From the NCBI GenBank assembly GCA_020632915.1, contig JACKEP010000023.1:23131-87130 (forward strand): a stretch of 64,000 nucleotides of DNA, in the 5' to 3' direction. Origin of the DNA: Alphaproteobacteria bacterium (GTDB lineage: Bacteria; Myxococcota_A; UBA796; GCA-2862545). Made by a program: the position numbers and the translations under genes. The notes under the pieces were generated by a model that ran no database searches, was not told the origin of the DNA, and saw nothing but the letters and a program-made list of their open reading frames with translations. This document shows, one piece after another, positions 8,730 to 18,178 of the stretch (the first letter of the stretch is position 1; every line of letters starts with the position of its first letter).

Positions 8730-10283
8730 GTGACGCCGCTGCCCGTCATCGTCGCGCTGCTCTCGACCGCTCCGGCCCGTGCCCTGGAGGGGCTCGACGT
8801 CACGCCCGGCGAGCTCGTCCGCGTCTACGACCCCGACTACCCCGGTGCCCTGGCCCGCACCGAGACGGTGTCGCTGCTCGCCGAGCCGCCCGACGACCCC
8901 GACGTCGCCTGGGACTGGGAGACGCTCGCCGTGCCCGACGGCACGCCCGGGCAGGCCACGCTCGACGCGCTCAACGCCGACCTGTGGCACGACGCCGGCT
9001 GGCGCGGTCAGGGCGTCCGCGTCGCGGTGTTCGACGTGCAGTGGCAGGGCGCGCAGACCGTCCCCGAAGTGCTCGGCCCGGTCACCACCGCCGACTGCTG
9101 GGCCCACCCGTCGTGCGAGACGGCGCTGGAGACGATCGAGGCGCGCTTCGGCTACGAGGTGGGCGTCCACGGCTACGCCTGCGCCCAGACCATCCACGAG
9201 CTCGCCCCCGACGCCGAGCTGTTCCTGGTGCGGGTCAACGGGCTGTCGACGCTGCGCAGCGCGGTCGACTGGGCCATCCGCCACGACATCGACCTGGTCA
9301 GCATGTCGATGTCGTTCTTCAACGACTCGTTCTACGACGGCACCGGCCCCCACCAGGAGCTGGCCCGCCGGCTGGAGGCCCACGACATCCTGCTCGTCTC
9401 GTCGGCGGGCAACTCGGCCCGCCAGCACTGGTCGGGCGCGTGGACCGACGGCGACGGTGACGGTCGCATGGACTTCGACGGCAGCAACCGCCTGGAGCTG
9501 AGGCTGACGGGCTCCGAGGCCCGGCGCGGCCTGTACGTGATCTGGGACGAGTTCCACGGCTGCGGCCTGTCCGACCTCGACGCCTACGTCTACGACGCCC
9601 AGGGCCAGCTCGTCGGTCGCTCCGAGCTGCGGCAGCGCTTCGACCAGTCGCCGTGCTCCCCCGTCGAGCGGCCGAGCGTCTACGTGGCCAGCGACGGCAG
9701 CTACTACCTCGAGCTGGTGGCGCGTCAGCTGACGGCGCCGGGGCTGCAGGTCGACGTCCAGACCACGAACGGCACCATCCCCGACGGCGTGCGCGAGGAC
9801 TCCATGGCCGATCCGGCCTCGGTGGCGGAGGTGTTCACCGTGGGGGCCGTGCGGGCCGACGGCTACCTCACCAACACCGTCGAGTCCTTCTCGTCCCAGG
9901 GGCCGGGGCGCGGCCGCAGCCCCAAGCCCGACATCGCGGGCCCCGACGGGCTCACGGTCGAGGCCTACGGCAGCGTCGGCTTCTTCGGCACGTCCGCGTC
10001 GACGCCGGCCGTCACCGGTGCGCTGGCGCTCGTGCTGTCCCGCCATCCCGACTGGACCCCGCGCCAGGCGGCGCAGCAGCTCCAGGCGTGGGCGATCGGC
10101 GACGGGACCGACCGCTTCGATCCCCGCTGGGGGGCAGGGCGCGCACGGTTGCCGAACCCTGAACGCACCGACGTGGGCTGCGGGAGCCGCGGTCACCTCG
10201 CGCTGGGCTGGCTCGTCGTGCCGCTGGCGTGGCGTCGACGCCGGGTCAGTCCTCGTCGTCCTCGGGATCCGGCGGCGGGATGA
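8730..10283 (+). CDS. S8 family (subtilisin-like) serine peptidase with C-terminal sorting-like tail
   Basis: This is a 517-residue secreted protease. The catalytic triad is visible: Asp102 in VAVFDVQ, His147 in GVHGYAC, Ser422 in GTSASTP, with oxyanion Asn228 in SSAGNSA. A signal peptide covers about residues 1-19. An insertion between Asn228 and Ser422 contains a DGDGDG calcium-loop-like motif (about 239-246) and a beta-rich domain. The C-terminus has VGCGSRG, a hydrophobic stretch and then four Arg, which resembles MYXO-CTERM surface-sorting tails. GTG 8730 is used, with GGAG at the end of the upstream gene. The last 38 bases overlap the convergent membrane-protein gene. Confidence 0.88.
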   Translation: MTPLPVIVALLSTAPARALEGLDVTPGELVRVYDPDYPGALARTETVSLLAEPPDDPDVAWDWETLAVPDGTPGQATLDALNADLWHDAGWRGQGVRVAVFDVQWQGAQTVPEVLGPVTTADCWAHPSCETALETIEARFGYEVGVHGYACAQTIHELAPDAELFLVRVNGLSTLRSAVDWAIRHDIDLVSMSMSFFNDSFYDGTGPHQELARRLEAHDILLVSSAGNSARQHWSGAWTDGDGDGRMDFDGSNRLELRLTGSEARRGLYVIWDEFHGCGLSDLDAYVYDAQGQLVGRSELRQRFDQSPCSPVERPSVYVASDGSYYLELVARQLTAPGLQVDVQTTNGTIPDGVREDSMADPASVAEVFTVGAVRADGYLTNTVESFSSQGPGRGRSPKPDIAGPDGLTVEAYGSVGFFGTSASTPAVTGALALVLSRHPDWTPRQAAQQLQAWAIGDGTDRFDPRWGAGRARLPNPERTDVGCGSRGHLALGWLVVPLAWRRRRVSPRRPRDPAAG

Positions 10284-11256
10284 ACGGCAGGGTGTCGATG
10301 GCGAGCTTGACGTTCTCGTTGACCAGGGCGTCGTCGGTGGGCGGACCCTGGTCGGGCTCGCCCCACTGCTCGGGCGGGTGGCGCGGCACCTTGTAGGGGA
10401 AGAGCATCGGCACGCGGGCGACCTGGCGGGCGTAGCCCGGGCGCCGGGCCAGCATGCGCGTCTCCATCAGGGGGATCGACGCGAAGCGGAAGAGCGCGGC
10501 GATCGCCACCACGCCCACCACGCTGAACGCCAGGCGCGGGCTCGCCGCCACGGCGAACAGCCACATCCCCCACCAGAAGCCGATCTCGCCGAGGTAGTTG
10601 GGGTGGCGTGACCACCGCCACAGGCCCTCGTCGATGAACGCCTCGGGGCGCAGGCCGCGCCCGCGGAAGGCGCGGAGCTGGTTGTCGGCCGTGCCCTCCA
10701 GGAACGTGGCGCCGGACGCGACGACCACGGCGAGCACGTCGAGCAGGCCCAGCGGGGACGGGGTGGAGATCGCCAGCCACGCCGGCCACAGCGCCACGAA
10801 CACGAGCAGCGTGGGCATCAGGTGCAGGCCGAAGAAGCTGACCGGCCAGTACCACATGCCCGTCTTGTGGCGCAGGTCGACGTAGCGCCAGTCCTCGTGG
10901 TCGAGGCCCGTCCAGCCGGTGGCCCAGTTGGTGGTGAGGCGGGTTCCCCAGAACGCGAGGCAGCCGATGACCAGCACCTGGCGCCACGGGTTGCCGACGT
11001 CGCCCCCGTTCATCACCCAGTACCCGCCGATCGCGATGGGCGCGACCGACCAATAGGGGTCGTAGAAGCTGGTGTTCCCGAAGGCGAACGAGAACGCGAA
11101 GATCGTCAGCGTGCCGGCGAGGTCGGCGACGAAGGCCACCCCGAGGGGGTCGGTGATCGGCACCACCAGACCCGTCAGCACCGCGACCAGGAAGGCGGCG
11201 AAGTAGGCCATCACCATCCAGGTCATGCCCTTCCAGTAGGCGGCGTCTCCAGGCAC
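10246..11256 (-). CDS. DUF1295 family integral membrane protein (isoprenylcysteine methyltransferase/steroid reductase superfamily)
   Basis: This is a 336-residue polytopic protein with about eight hydrophobic segments. The superfamily motif LWRWSRHPNYLGE, which binds cofactor, lies at about residues 210-222 and is followed by a membrane hairpin. This fold uses S-adenosylmethionine or NADPH on membrane-soluble substrates; the substrate here is unknown. The C-terminus is acidic (PDPEDDED). The GTG at 11256 follows a strong AGGAGGAC. It overlaps the 3' end of the subtilase gene in convergent orientation. Two related-fold enzymes lie elsewhere in the window (53508-54257 and 60726-61340). Confidence 0.82.
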   Translation of the reverse strand: MPGDAAYWKGMTWMVMAYFAAFLVAVLTGLVVPITDPLGVAFVADLAGTLTIFAFSFAFGNTSFYDPYWSVAPIAIGGYWVMNGGDVGNPWRQVLVIGCLAFWGTRLTTNWATGWTGLDHEDWRYVDLRHKTGMWYWPVSFFGLHLMPTLLVFVALWPAWLAISTPSPLGLLDVLAVVVASGATFLEGTADNQLRAFRGRGLRPEAFIDEGLWRWSRHPNYLGEIGFWWGMWLFAVAASPRLAFSVVGVVAIAALFRFASIPLMETRMLARRPGYARQVARVPMLFPYKVPRHPPEQWGEPDQGPPTDDALVNENVKLAIDTLPFIPPPDPEDDED

Positions 11257-11380
11257 CGGTCCTCCTCGTCCTGTGCGCGCCTATCATGCAACACGGCGGG
11301 GTCACGTGGGGGGACGGTACGCGGGCGGACCGGTCCCGTCGGTGGCGGTGGGGTTACGCGACCTGGACGCAGGAGGAGGG

Positions 11381-12064
11381 ATGACGCTGCCCATCGAGGC
11401 GCTCGTGCCGTCGCGGTTCCCCACGTGGGTGCGGCGCCGACCGTTCGCCGTGGTGTTCGTGGGCGACGGCGTGAACGTGCCGCGACCCCGCCTCGTGGTG
11501 CAGGGGCTCGAAGACCTGTTCCCGCAGCAGCTCGCGCTCGGCTGGATGAGCCGCGACAGCGCCCCGGACGCGCGCTGGTGGGAGCAGCACTGGCGCACCG
11601 AGCTGGGCCCGTTCCGTGGCGCGTCCGCGCCGCCGCCGGGGGTCTACCTGTTCCACCTGGGCTGGGTCGCCGGCCACCACCCGGGCGTCTCCCACCACGT
11701 CGATCGCACGGCCGCCCTGGGCGTGCGCACCTACCTGATCGAGCGCATGCGCCTCAAGGCCAGCCAGGGGGGCGACGGCACCGAGTGGACGCGACAGTCC
11801 GACGGGCCGGGCACCGGGAGCAGCCAGCCGCCCCCGCGCATGCCCCGTCGCACCACGCTGGTGGGCAGCGCCTACGAGCTGCTCGACATCTCGCCCGAGG
11901 CCGACGACACCGAGGTCAAGAAGGCCTACCGCACCGCGATCAAGCTCAACCACCCCGACAAGGTCGCCCACCTCTCCAAGGAGATCCAGGCCTTCGCACG
12001 CGAACGAACCCAGCTGATCGTGGCCGCGTGGGGCGAGATCAAGAAGGAGCGCGGCCTGGCCTGA
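11381..12064 (+). CDS. J-domain protein with unknown N-terminal domain
   Basis: This is a 227-residue protein. The last 65 residues are a DnaJ-type J domain: AYELLDISPEADDTEVKKAYR, then the diagnostic NHPDKV and a closing helix. J domains stimulate Hsp70 ATPase, so the protein should recruit DnaK to something. The N-terminal 150 residues carry no zinc finger, no G/F region and no substrate-binding domain of the classic DnaJ type; they end in a Ser/Pro-rich linker. The ATG at 11381 follows AGGAGGAGGG. No chaperone gene is nearby. A single-copy orphan co-chaperone is the best description. Confidence 0.8.
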   Translation: MTLPIEALVPSRFPTWVRRRPFAVVFVGDGVNVPRPRLVVQGLEDLFPQQLALGWMSRDSAPDARWWEQHWRTELGPFRGASAPPPGVYLFHLGWVAGHHPGVSHHVDRTAALGVRTYLIERMRLKASQGGDGTEWTRQSDGPGTGSSQPPPRMPRRTTLVGSAYELLDISPEADDTEVKKAYRTAIKLNHPDKVAHLSKEIQAFARERTQLIVAAWGEIKKERGLA

Positions 12065-12111
12065 CCCGTCGCCGGTTGCCCGGGACCCCCACGGGCGCTA
12101 GCTCAGCGGCT

Positions 12112-12131
12112 GTCCTACATTCTGGTAGGAC
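12112..12131. promoter_or_regulatory. Palindromic operator over the ribosome-binding site of the sigma-54 activator gene
   Basis: GTCCTAC (12112-12118), 6-nt spacer, GTAGGAC (12125-12131): perfect 7-bp arms. The right arm contains the AGGA used as ribosome-binding site for GTG 12139. The core TCCTAC-N6-GTAGGA reappears upstream of amtB (13661-13708), so I interpret it as the binding site of the activator encoded here, placed for autoregulation. Confidence 0.65.
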
Positions 12132-12138
12132 CGTGGAT

Positions 12139-13647
<1,509 letters not shown>

Positions 13648-13660
13648 CGCGCTGCCAAGA

Positions 13661-13708
13661 TCCTACATCAGTGTAGGACGCGCCGGATCGAGCTACGTGG
13701 ATGTAGGA
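13661..13708. promoter_or_regulatory. Tandem enhancer (UAS) sites upstream of amtB
   Basis: Site A, TCCTAC-N6-GTAGGA, is perfect at 13661-13678 (extended arms TCCTACA/TGTAGGA). Site B at 13691-13708 is AGCTAC-N6-GTAGGA, with 10 of 12 defined bases matching. Their centres are exactly 30 bp apart, near three helical turns, and lie about 128 and 98 bp upstream of the predicted amtB transcription start, the usual distance for sigma-54 activators. The same palindrome covers the start of the activator gene. Confidence 0.65.
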
Positions 13709-13771
13709 TCAGGGGGCCCCTACGGAGGCGCCGCGACGGTCGAACCGACCGGATCCGCCGATCCACCGTCG

Positions 13772-13786
13772 TGGCACACCGCTTGC
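13772..13786 (+). promoter_or_regulatory. Sigma-54 (-24/-12) promoter of amtB
   Basis: TGGCAC (13772-13777), 5 nt, TTGC (13783-13786). The GG and GC dinucleotides are 12 bases apart as sigma-54 requires, predicting transcription start near 13798. This is the known RpoN consensus TGGCAC-N5-TTGC without mismatch. It places the amtB start codon downstream of 13798 and therefore excludes GTG 13771. Confidence 0.85.
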
Positions 13787-13821
13787 CTTGCGCGCCGGCC
13801 TCCGACGCGGTGAGGTGCCCG

Positions 13822-15135
13822 ATGCGCAGCTGGTGGATGGTCACGGCGACGATGCTGGCCACGCCTGCGCTCGCGGACGACGGCACCGTCACCGCCGACG
13901 ACGTGCTGTTCGTCGTCAACAACGTCTGGATGATGACGGCGGCGTTCCTGGTGTTCCTGATGCACCTGGGCTTCGCGACCCTCGAAGCCGGCATGGCGCA
14001 GGCCAAGAACACCGTCAACATCCTGTTCAAGAACGTGATGGTGATCGCCATCGGCCTGCTGACCTACGCGATCGTAGGATTCGGGCTGATGTACCCGGGC
14101 GCGGAGTTCGCGGGCGGCTTCTTCGGCTTCGCCGGCTTCGGCCTGGGCACCGACGCCGCGGGACTCACCGCGGCCTACGCCGACGGGCACTACACGTACT
14201 GGACCGACTTCCTGTTCCAGGCGATGTTCGCCGCCACGGCGGCGACGATCGTTTCGGGGGCGGTGGCCGAGCGCATCAAGCTCCCCACGTTCCTGGTCTT
14301 CTCCACCCTGTACGTGGCCATCGTCTACCCGATGGTGGGCATGTGGCAGTGGGGCGGCGGCTTCCTGGCGGCGCTCGGCTTCCACGACTTCGCGGGCTCC
14401 ACCATCGTCCACTCGGTGGGCGGCTGGGCAGCGCTCGTGGGGGCGTGGATGCTCGGTCCGCGTCAGGGTCGCTTCGAGCGGGGGATCCACCCCCACAGCC
14501 TGCCGTTGGCGACGATCGGCACGCTGCTGCTCTGGTTCGGGTGGTACGGGTTCAACGGCGGCTCCGTGCTGTCGGCCGACCCTGCCGCCACGTCGCTGGT
14601 GGTCGTCAACACCACGCTGGGTGCCGCGGCGGGCCTGGTGACGTGCGTGGCGGTCGCCTGGGTCCTGTTCAGGGTCCCCGACCTCTCGATGGCGATCAAC
14701 GGCTCCCTGGCGGGCCTCGTGGGCATCACCGCGGGTGCTGACGTCTTCACACCGACGACCGCCATCATCGCAGGCTCCATCGCGGGGGTGCTCGTCCTGG
14801 CGGGCATCGTGGCGATGGACAAGCTGCGGATTGACGACCCGGTCGGGGCGGTGCCGGTACACCTCGTTTGTGGCGCGTGGGGCACGCTCGCCGTGGGTCT
14901 CCTCTCCCCGGAGGTCCACGTGGGCGCGCAGCTCGCCGGCATCGCCTCGACCGGAGCGTTCTGCCTCCCGGCCGCGGCCGTCCTGTTCTTCGGCCTGTCC
15001 AAGGCCATGGGACTGCGGGTCAGTGAGGATGAGGAGGCCCTGGGCCTCGACGTCGGTGAGCATGGCGCGATGGCCTACACCGGCTTGCAGCACCTGACGC
15101 CGGACGAGATCACGGCGCTGTTGGCTGCGAAGTGA
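13822..15135 (+). CDS. amtB: Ammonium transporter Amt
   Basis: This is a 437-residue inner-membrane channel for NH4+/NH3. It has a signal-peptide-like first segment (cleavage after PALA, about 17), then about eleven transmembrane helices. The twin pore histidines are His197 in TIVHSVGG and His347 in VPVHLVCGAWG. The C-terminal cytosolic tail starts at SKAMGLRVSEDEE, the region on which PII proteins dock. ATG 13822 is chosen because it follows GAGG and lies 24 bases after the predicted sigma-54 start site; an upstream GTG would precede the transcription start. No glnK/PII gene is adjacent, which is unusual. It is probably induced under nitrogen limitation by the upstream activator. Confidence 0.95.
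   Translation: MRSWWMVTATMLATPALADDGTVTADDVLFVVNNVWMMTAAFLVFLMHLGFATLEAGMAQAKNTVNILFKNVMVIAIGLLTYAIVGFGLMYPGAEFAGGFFGFAGFGLGTDAAGLTAAYADGHYTYWTDFLFQAMFAATAATIVSGAVAERIKLPTFLVFSTLYVAIVYPMVGMWQWGGGFLAALGFHDFAGSTIVHSVGGWAALVGAWMLGPRQGRFERGIHPHSLPLATIGTLLLWFGWYGFNGGSVLSADPAATSLVVVNTTLGAAAGLVTCVAVAWVLFRVPDLSMAINGSLAGLVGITAGADVFTPTTAIIAGSIAGVLVLAGIVAMDKLRIDDPVGAVPVHLVCGAWGTLAVGLLSPEVHVGAQLAGIASTGAFCLPAAAVLFFGLSKAMGLRVSEDEEALGLDVGEHGAMAYTGLQHLTPDEITALLAAK
14062..14079. promoter_or_regulatory. Possible extra operator copy inside amtB
   Basis: ACCTAC-GCGATC-GTAGGA matches 11 of the 12 fixed bases of the TCCTAC-N6-GTAGGA palindrome with the same spacer. It lies within codons 81-86 of amtB. It may be coincidental; it is reported because the other copies are so close. 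Confidence 0.3.
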
Positions 15136-15143
15136 GGGGACGT

Positions 15144-15246
15144 CGCGAGGAGGCAGCGCACGGCCTCCTCGCGCGTCGGCGACGGCGCGGACCCTTCAGG
15201 GCGGCGACCTGAACCGACACGGGCCCGGGGGCGTCGCTCCCGGGCC
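15144..15246. terminator. Two strong hairpins between convergent amtB and lipoprotein genes
   Basis: CGCGAGGAGGC (15144-15154) pairs perfectly with GCCTCCTCGCG (15163-15173), loop 8 nt. GGCCCGGG (15222-15229) pairs with CCCGGGCC (15239-15246), loop 9 nt. Neither has a T-tract. Their position between two convergent genes suggests transcription end points in both directions, probably Rho-assisted or RNA-stabilising. Confidence 0.5.
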
Positions 15247-15254
15247 TGCCTGCC

Positions 15255-15824
15255 TCAGTCGCCCGCGTCGTCGGGCGCAGCGGGTGCCTCCGGTGCCGTC
15301 GTCGTCGTCGTGGCCGGTGAGGACGCGGGTGTCGACGGCGGCACGCCTGTCTCCGGCACGCGCACCAGCTGCCAGCGCTCCTCGCGGGGGCCCGTGCGTC
15401 CCTGGCCCGTGGCGAGCACGTCGAGCGCGTCGGGGCTCGTGGCCGTGTAGACGATGTGCTGGGGGAAGTCGTGGTCGGGGTTGTCGAACACCACGCTGGT
15501 GGGCGTGGTGGCCGTCAGCCGGAAGTCGACGGGATCCTGCCCCGCGGGCCACGCGACGTAGGTGACGCCGTCGTCCGAGGCGACGATGGTGAGCGACTCG
15601 GCGAACACGAGCGCGCCGTCGCGGGCGGCGTAGCCCGAGCCGAGCAGGTTGCCGTCGGCCAGGGCGTGCCAGCGCTCGATGGTGCGGACGCCCTCGCCGG
15701 TGTCGGACCAGTCGCCGACCAGCCAGGCGAGCATCGACGCGGGGCGGGTGTCGGTGGGGGCGGGCACGTCGACCCGCTCGCCGCAGGCGGTCAGCAGCAG
15801 CGCTGCGATCACTCCGTGCCGCAC
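15255..15824 (-). CDS. Lipoprotein with DUF6265-like domain
   Basis: This is a 189-residue protein. It has a short type II signal peptide with lipobox LTAC (Cys at about 14). Residues 28-145 resemble small beta-barrel proteins of the DUF6265 type (MLAWLVGDWSDT, then RWHALADGNLLGSGY, VFDNPDHDFPQHI). The function of that family is unknown. A Thr/Pro/Ala-rich tail of 35 residues closes the protein. GTG 15824 gives a basic residue before the hydrophobic core; GTG 15812, overlapping the upstream stop as GTGA, is an alternative. It is translationally coupled to the upstream lipoprotein gene. Confidence 0.75.
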   Translation of the reverse strand: MRHGVIAALLLTACGERVDVPAPTDTRPASMLAWLVGDWSDTGEGVRTIERWHALADGNLLGSGYAARDGALVFAESLTIVASDDGVTYVAWPAGQDPVDFRLTATTPTSVVFDNPDHDFPQHIVYTATSPDALDVLATGQGRTGPREERWQLVRVPETGVPPSTPASSPATTTTTAPEAPAAPDDAGD

Positions 15825-16735
15825 GCCGCCACTCCCGCGGGCGTGATGCCCGCACCGCCGACCCGCTCCCCGAGGCCCTGGACCACGGCGTCGGCGAAGG
15901 CGTCGACCTTGTTGATCACGATGACGTCCTTGGGCTTGTTGGCCGTGTGGCCAGCCGCGCGGCGGTTGGTGCGGAAGCGCAGCACGTCGCCCACGTCGTC
16001 GCCGCCGACGCAGTGCCAGCGGTCGGCCTCCATCAGCAGCTTCTCGCCGGCCACGTCCACGCGCGCGAGCGCCCACCGCTCCGACGTGGCCTCGGTGGTG
16101 CGGACCACGGTCAGGCCCTCGGGCAGCAGGGCAGCGACCCAGGCGTCGTCCTTGTCGAACGGCCCGTCGCCGGTGGCGCCGTCGGCGCTGTAGCTGGCGT
16201 GGAAGGTGACGTCCCAGGCCGTGCCGTTCCAGTCGTGGTCCTCGGAGGCCACGTCGAACGTGAACCGGCCGATGTCGTGCCGGTTCTCCGGGCGGTCGGT
16301 GGTGACCGACTCCAGCTCGACCCACCACTTCTCGACGTCGCCCTCGCAGGCGGTGGCTGTGTAGCGCTGGAACATCGTCATCCGGAGCGGGGCGGACCCT
16401 TCGCCGTCGAGCACGTAGGTGCGGGCGAGCCGACACTTCCACGGCGAGACCGCGTCGTCCTCCACGGGCCCGCCCTCGGGGTCGGCCACGGTGGCGGCGG
16501 CGTGGACGGCCGCACGCAGCGGCTCGGCGTCGCCCTCTTCGAGGGAGGCGACGGGGACGGTGAACGTGGCCTGCTTGAGCACCGGGGCGTTGTCGTGACG
16601 CTTGCGGGCCTTCTTGTCCTTCCGCTCGGTGGTGCCGTCCTGGGCGGCGGTGCCGTCGTCCGTGCCCGCCGGCGGGCTGCTGCACGTGCAGCCGGCCCAC
16701 ACGAGCCACGGTGCGATGGACAGGATCGTGCGCAT
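15809..16735 (-). CDS. Large lipoprotein, function unknown
   Basis: This is a 308-residue protein with lipobox WAGC (Cys16) and a polar linker rich in Thr, Asp and Lys (about 20-45). The soluble domain has mixed beta character with three or four cysteines (WKCRLART, TACEGDVE, HCVGGDD, AACGTE). I see no catalytic motif. The ATG at 16735 follows GAGGGA. It is the first gene of a two-gene unit with the DUF6265-like lipoprotein, overlapping it by 16 bases. Both are probably envelope components. Confidence 0.7.
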   Translation of the reverse strand: MRTILSIAPWLVWAGCTCSSPPAGTDDGTAAQDGTTERKDKKARKRHDNAPVLKQATFTVPVASLEEGDAEPLRAAVHAAATVADPEGGPVEDDAVSPWKCRLARTYVLDGEGSAPLRMTMFQRYTATACEGDVEKWWVELESVTTDRPENRHDIGRFTFDVASEDHDWNGTAWDVTFHASYSADGATGDGPFDKDDAWVAALLPEGLTVVRTTEATSERWALARVDVAGEKLLMEADRWHCVGGDDVGDVLRFRTNRRAAGHTANKPKDVIVINKVDAFADAVVQGLGERVGGAGITPAGVAACGTE

Positions 16736-16803
16736 CGGTGTTCCCTCACCCTCGGAGGCGGACCGTAGCACGCGCACGGGGTAGGCGGGGTGGCGGGGGT
16801 GAC

Positions 16804-17460
16804 GTGGCGGCGACAGGCACGACGCTGGTGGTGTTCGACTTCGACGGCACGCTGGCCGACACGCGGGTGGGCGTGTCCACCTGCCTCAACGCAGCACTCC
16901 ACGCCCACGGGCTGCCGCGGGTGATGCCGTCGTTCGTCCACGCGCTGATGGGCCTGCCGCTGCCCACGGTGTTCCAGCGCACGCTGCCTCCCCCGCAGCG
17001 CGACACCGACGTAACCCCGCTCGTCGCCTGGTACCGGCACCACTTCCTCGACCTCGCGCTCCCGCACGTCGCCCCGTGCCCCGGTGCCCACGCCACGCTC
17101 GATGCGCTCGCCCGTCGCGGCGTCACCACCGGCATCGCCACGAGCCGCGGCCGCACCAGCCTCGTGCCGCTGCTCGACCACCTGGGCCTCGGCGGCTTCG
17201 CGGTGGTCGGCACCGACGACGACGTCGACGTGGGCAAGCCGGACCCGGCGCTGCTCCGGCTCGTGCTCGACCGGGCGGGGGTGCCGACCGAGGCCGCGGT
17301 GATGGTGGGCGACACGTCCTACGACGTGCTCATGGCGCGGGCGGCCGGCGTGCGCGTGGTGGGCGTGCCCGGCTGCCACGACGGCGCGGCGCTCGCGGCG
17401 GCCGGTGCCGACCACGTGGTCGACCACCTCGAGGACGTGCTGCCGCTGGTGGGCGGGTGA
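16804..17460 (+). CDS. HAD superfamily hydrolase (phosphoglycolate-phosphatase-like)
   Basis: This is a 218-residue protein with HAD motif I FDFDGTLADT (nucleophile Asp12, acid/base Asp14), motif II Ser/Thr near IATSRGR, motif III Lys in VGKPDP and motif IV GDTSYDV. The inserted helical cap between motifs I and II is the type seen in PGP and beta-phosphoglucomutase relatives. It should dephosphorylate a small metabolite; the substrate cannot be told. GTG 16804 follows GGGGGTG. Its stop overlaps the start of the VTT gene (GTGA), so they form a coupled pair. Confidence 0.88.
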   Translation: MAATGTTLVVFDFDGTLADTRVGVSTCLNAALHAHGLPRVMPSFVHALMGLPLPTVFQRTLPPPQRDTDVTPLVAWYRHHFLDLALPHVAPCPGAHATLDALARRGVTTGIATSRGRTSLVPLLDHLGLGGFAVVGTDDDVDVGKPDPALLRLVLDRAGVPTEAAVMVGDTSYDVLMARAAGVRVVGVPGCHDGAALAAAGADHVVDHLEDVLPLVGG

Positions 17461-18149
17461 GCGGCCGTCGCTGGATCGCCGTCGCCGTGCTCGTGCTGGT
17501 GGTGCTGCCCGTGCTCTGGGGTGCCAGCCCGCTCGGCCGGGTGGTGATCGGCGTCGTGCAGGCGGCCCACGAGGCCGGTCCGTGGGGGGCCGTCGTGTTC
17601 GCTTTGGCGTTCGGCGTGGCCGCCGTGCTCGCCGTGCCCGCGTCGTTCGGGCAGATGACCGCCGGCTTCCTGTACGGCCCGGTCGCTGGCGTGCTCGTGT
17701 CGTGGGCGTGCTCGGTGGTCTTCGCGACGGTCGACTTCGTGCTCGCCCGCACGGTGCTGCAGCGGCGCGTGGTGGGCGGCTGGACCGACAGCGACCTGTG
17801 GCAGCGCCTCGACGGCCACCTCGCCACGCGCGGCTTGGGGTGGGTGGTGCTGCTGCGGCTGTCGCCGATGTCGCCGTTCCACGTGGTCAGCTACGCGCTC
17901 GGCTGCACGTCGGTGGGGCTGGTGCCGTTCGTGCTCGGCACGGCGGTGGGCGCCGTGCCGCCGGTGCTGCTCTACACCCTGCTCGGCGCGGGCATCACCG
18001 ACCTCGCGCGGCTGGCCGAGGGGCAGGCACCCACGGGCTCGTCGCTGTACGTCGTGCTCGGGCTGACGCTCGTCGCCAGCGCCGGATTGTCGTGGCGGGT
18101 ACGGCGTGCGCTCCAGGCGATCGCCGCGGATGCGACGCCGTCCGGCTGA
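17457..18149 (+). CDS. VTT domain (TVP38/TMEM64, DedA-like) membrane protein
   Basis: This is a 230-residue integral membrane protein with about six hydrophobic segments. The family core is visible: VPASFGQMTAGFLYGPVAGVL, then LLRLSPMSPFHVVSYALG with the conserved Arg-Leu-Ser-Pro, and LVPFVLGTAVGAVPP. VTT/DedA proteins are linked to phospholipid flipping and envelope homeostasis. The GTG start overlaps the HAD stop by four bases. The role of this pairing is unknown. Confidence 0.87.
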   Translation: MSGRRWIAVAVLVLVVLPVLWGASPLGRVVIGVVQAAHEAGPWGAVVFALAFGVAAVLAVPASFGQMTAGFLYGPVAGVLVSWACSVVFATVDFVLARTVLQRRVVGGWTDSDLWQRLDGHLATRGLGWVVLLRLSPMSPFHVVSYALGCTSVGLVPFVLGTAVGAVPPVLLYTLLGAGITDLARLAEGQAPTGSSLYVVLGLTLVASAGLSWRVRRALQAIAADATPSG

Positions 18150-18178
18150 GGGTATGGGGCGCGCCCGGAGGTGTCTCG

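Noticed and set aside
13771..13821. GTG 13771 as amtB start
   Set aside because: It overlaps the -24 element and would lie upstream of the predicted transcription start; ATG 13822 has a ribosome-binding site and begins the signal peptide.
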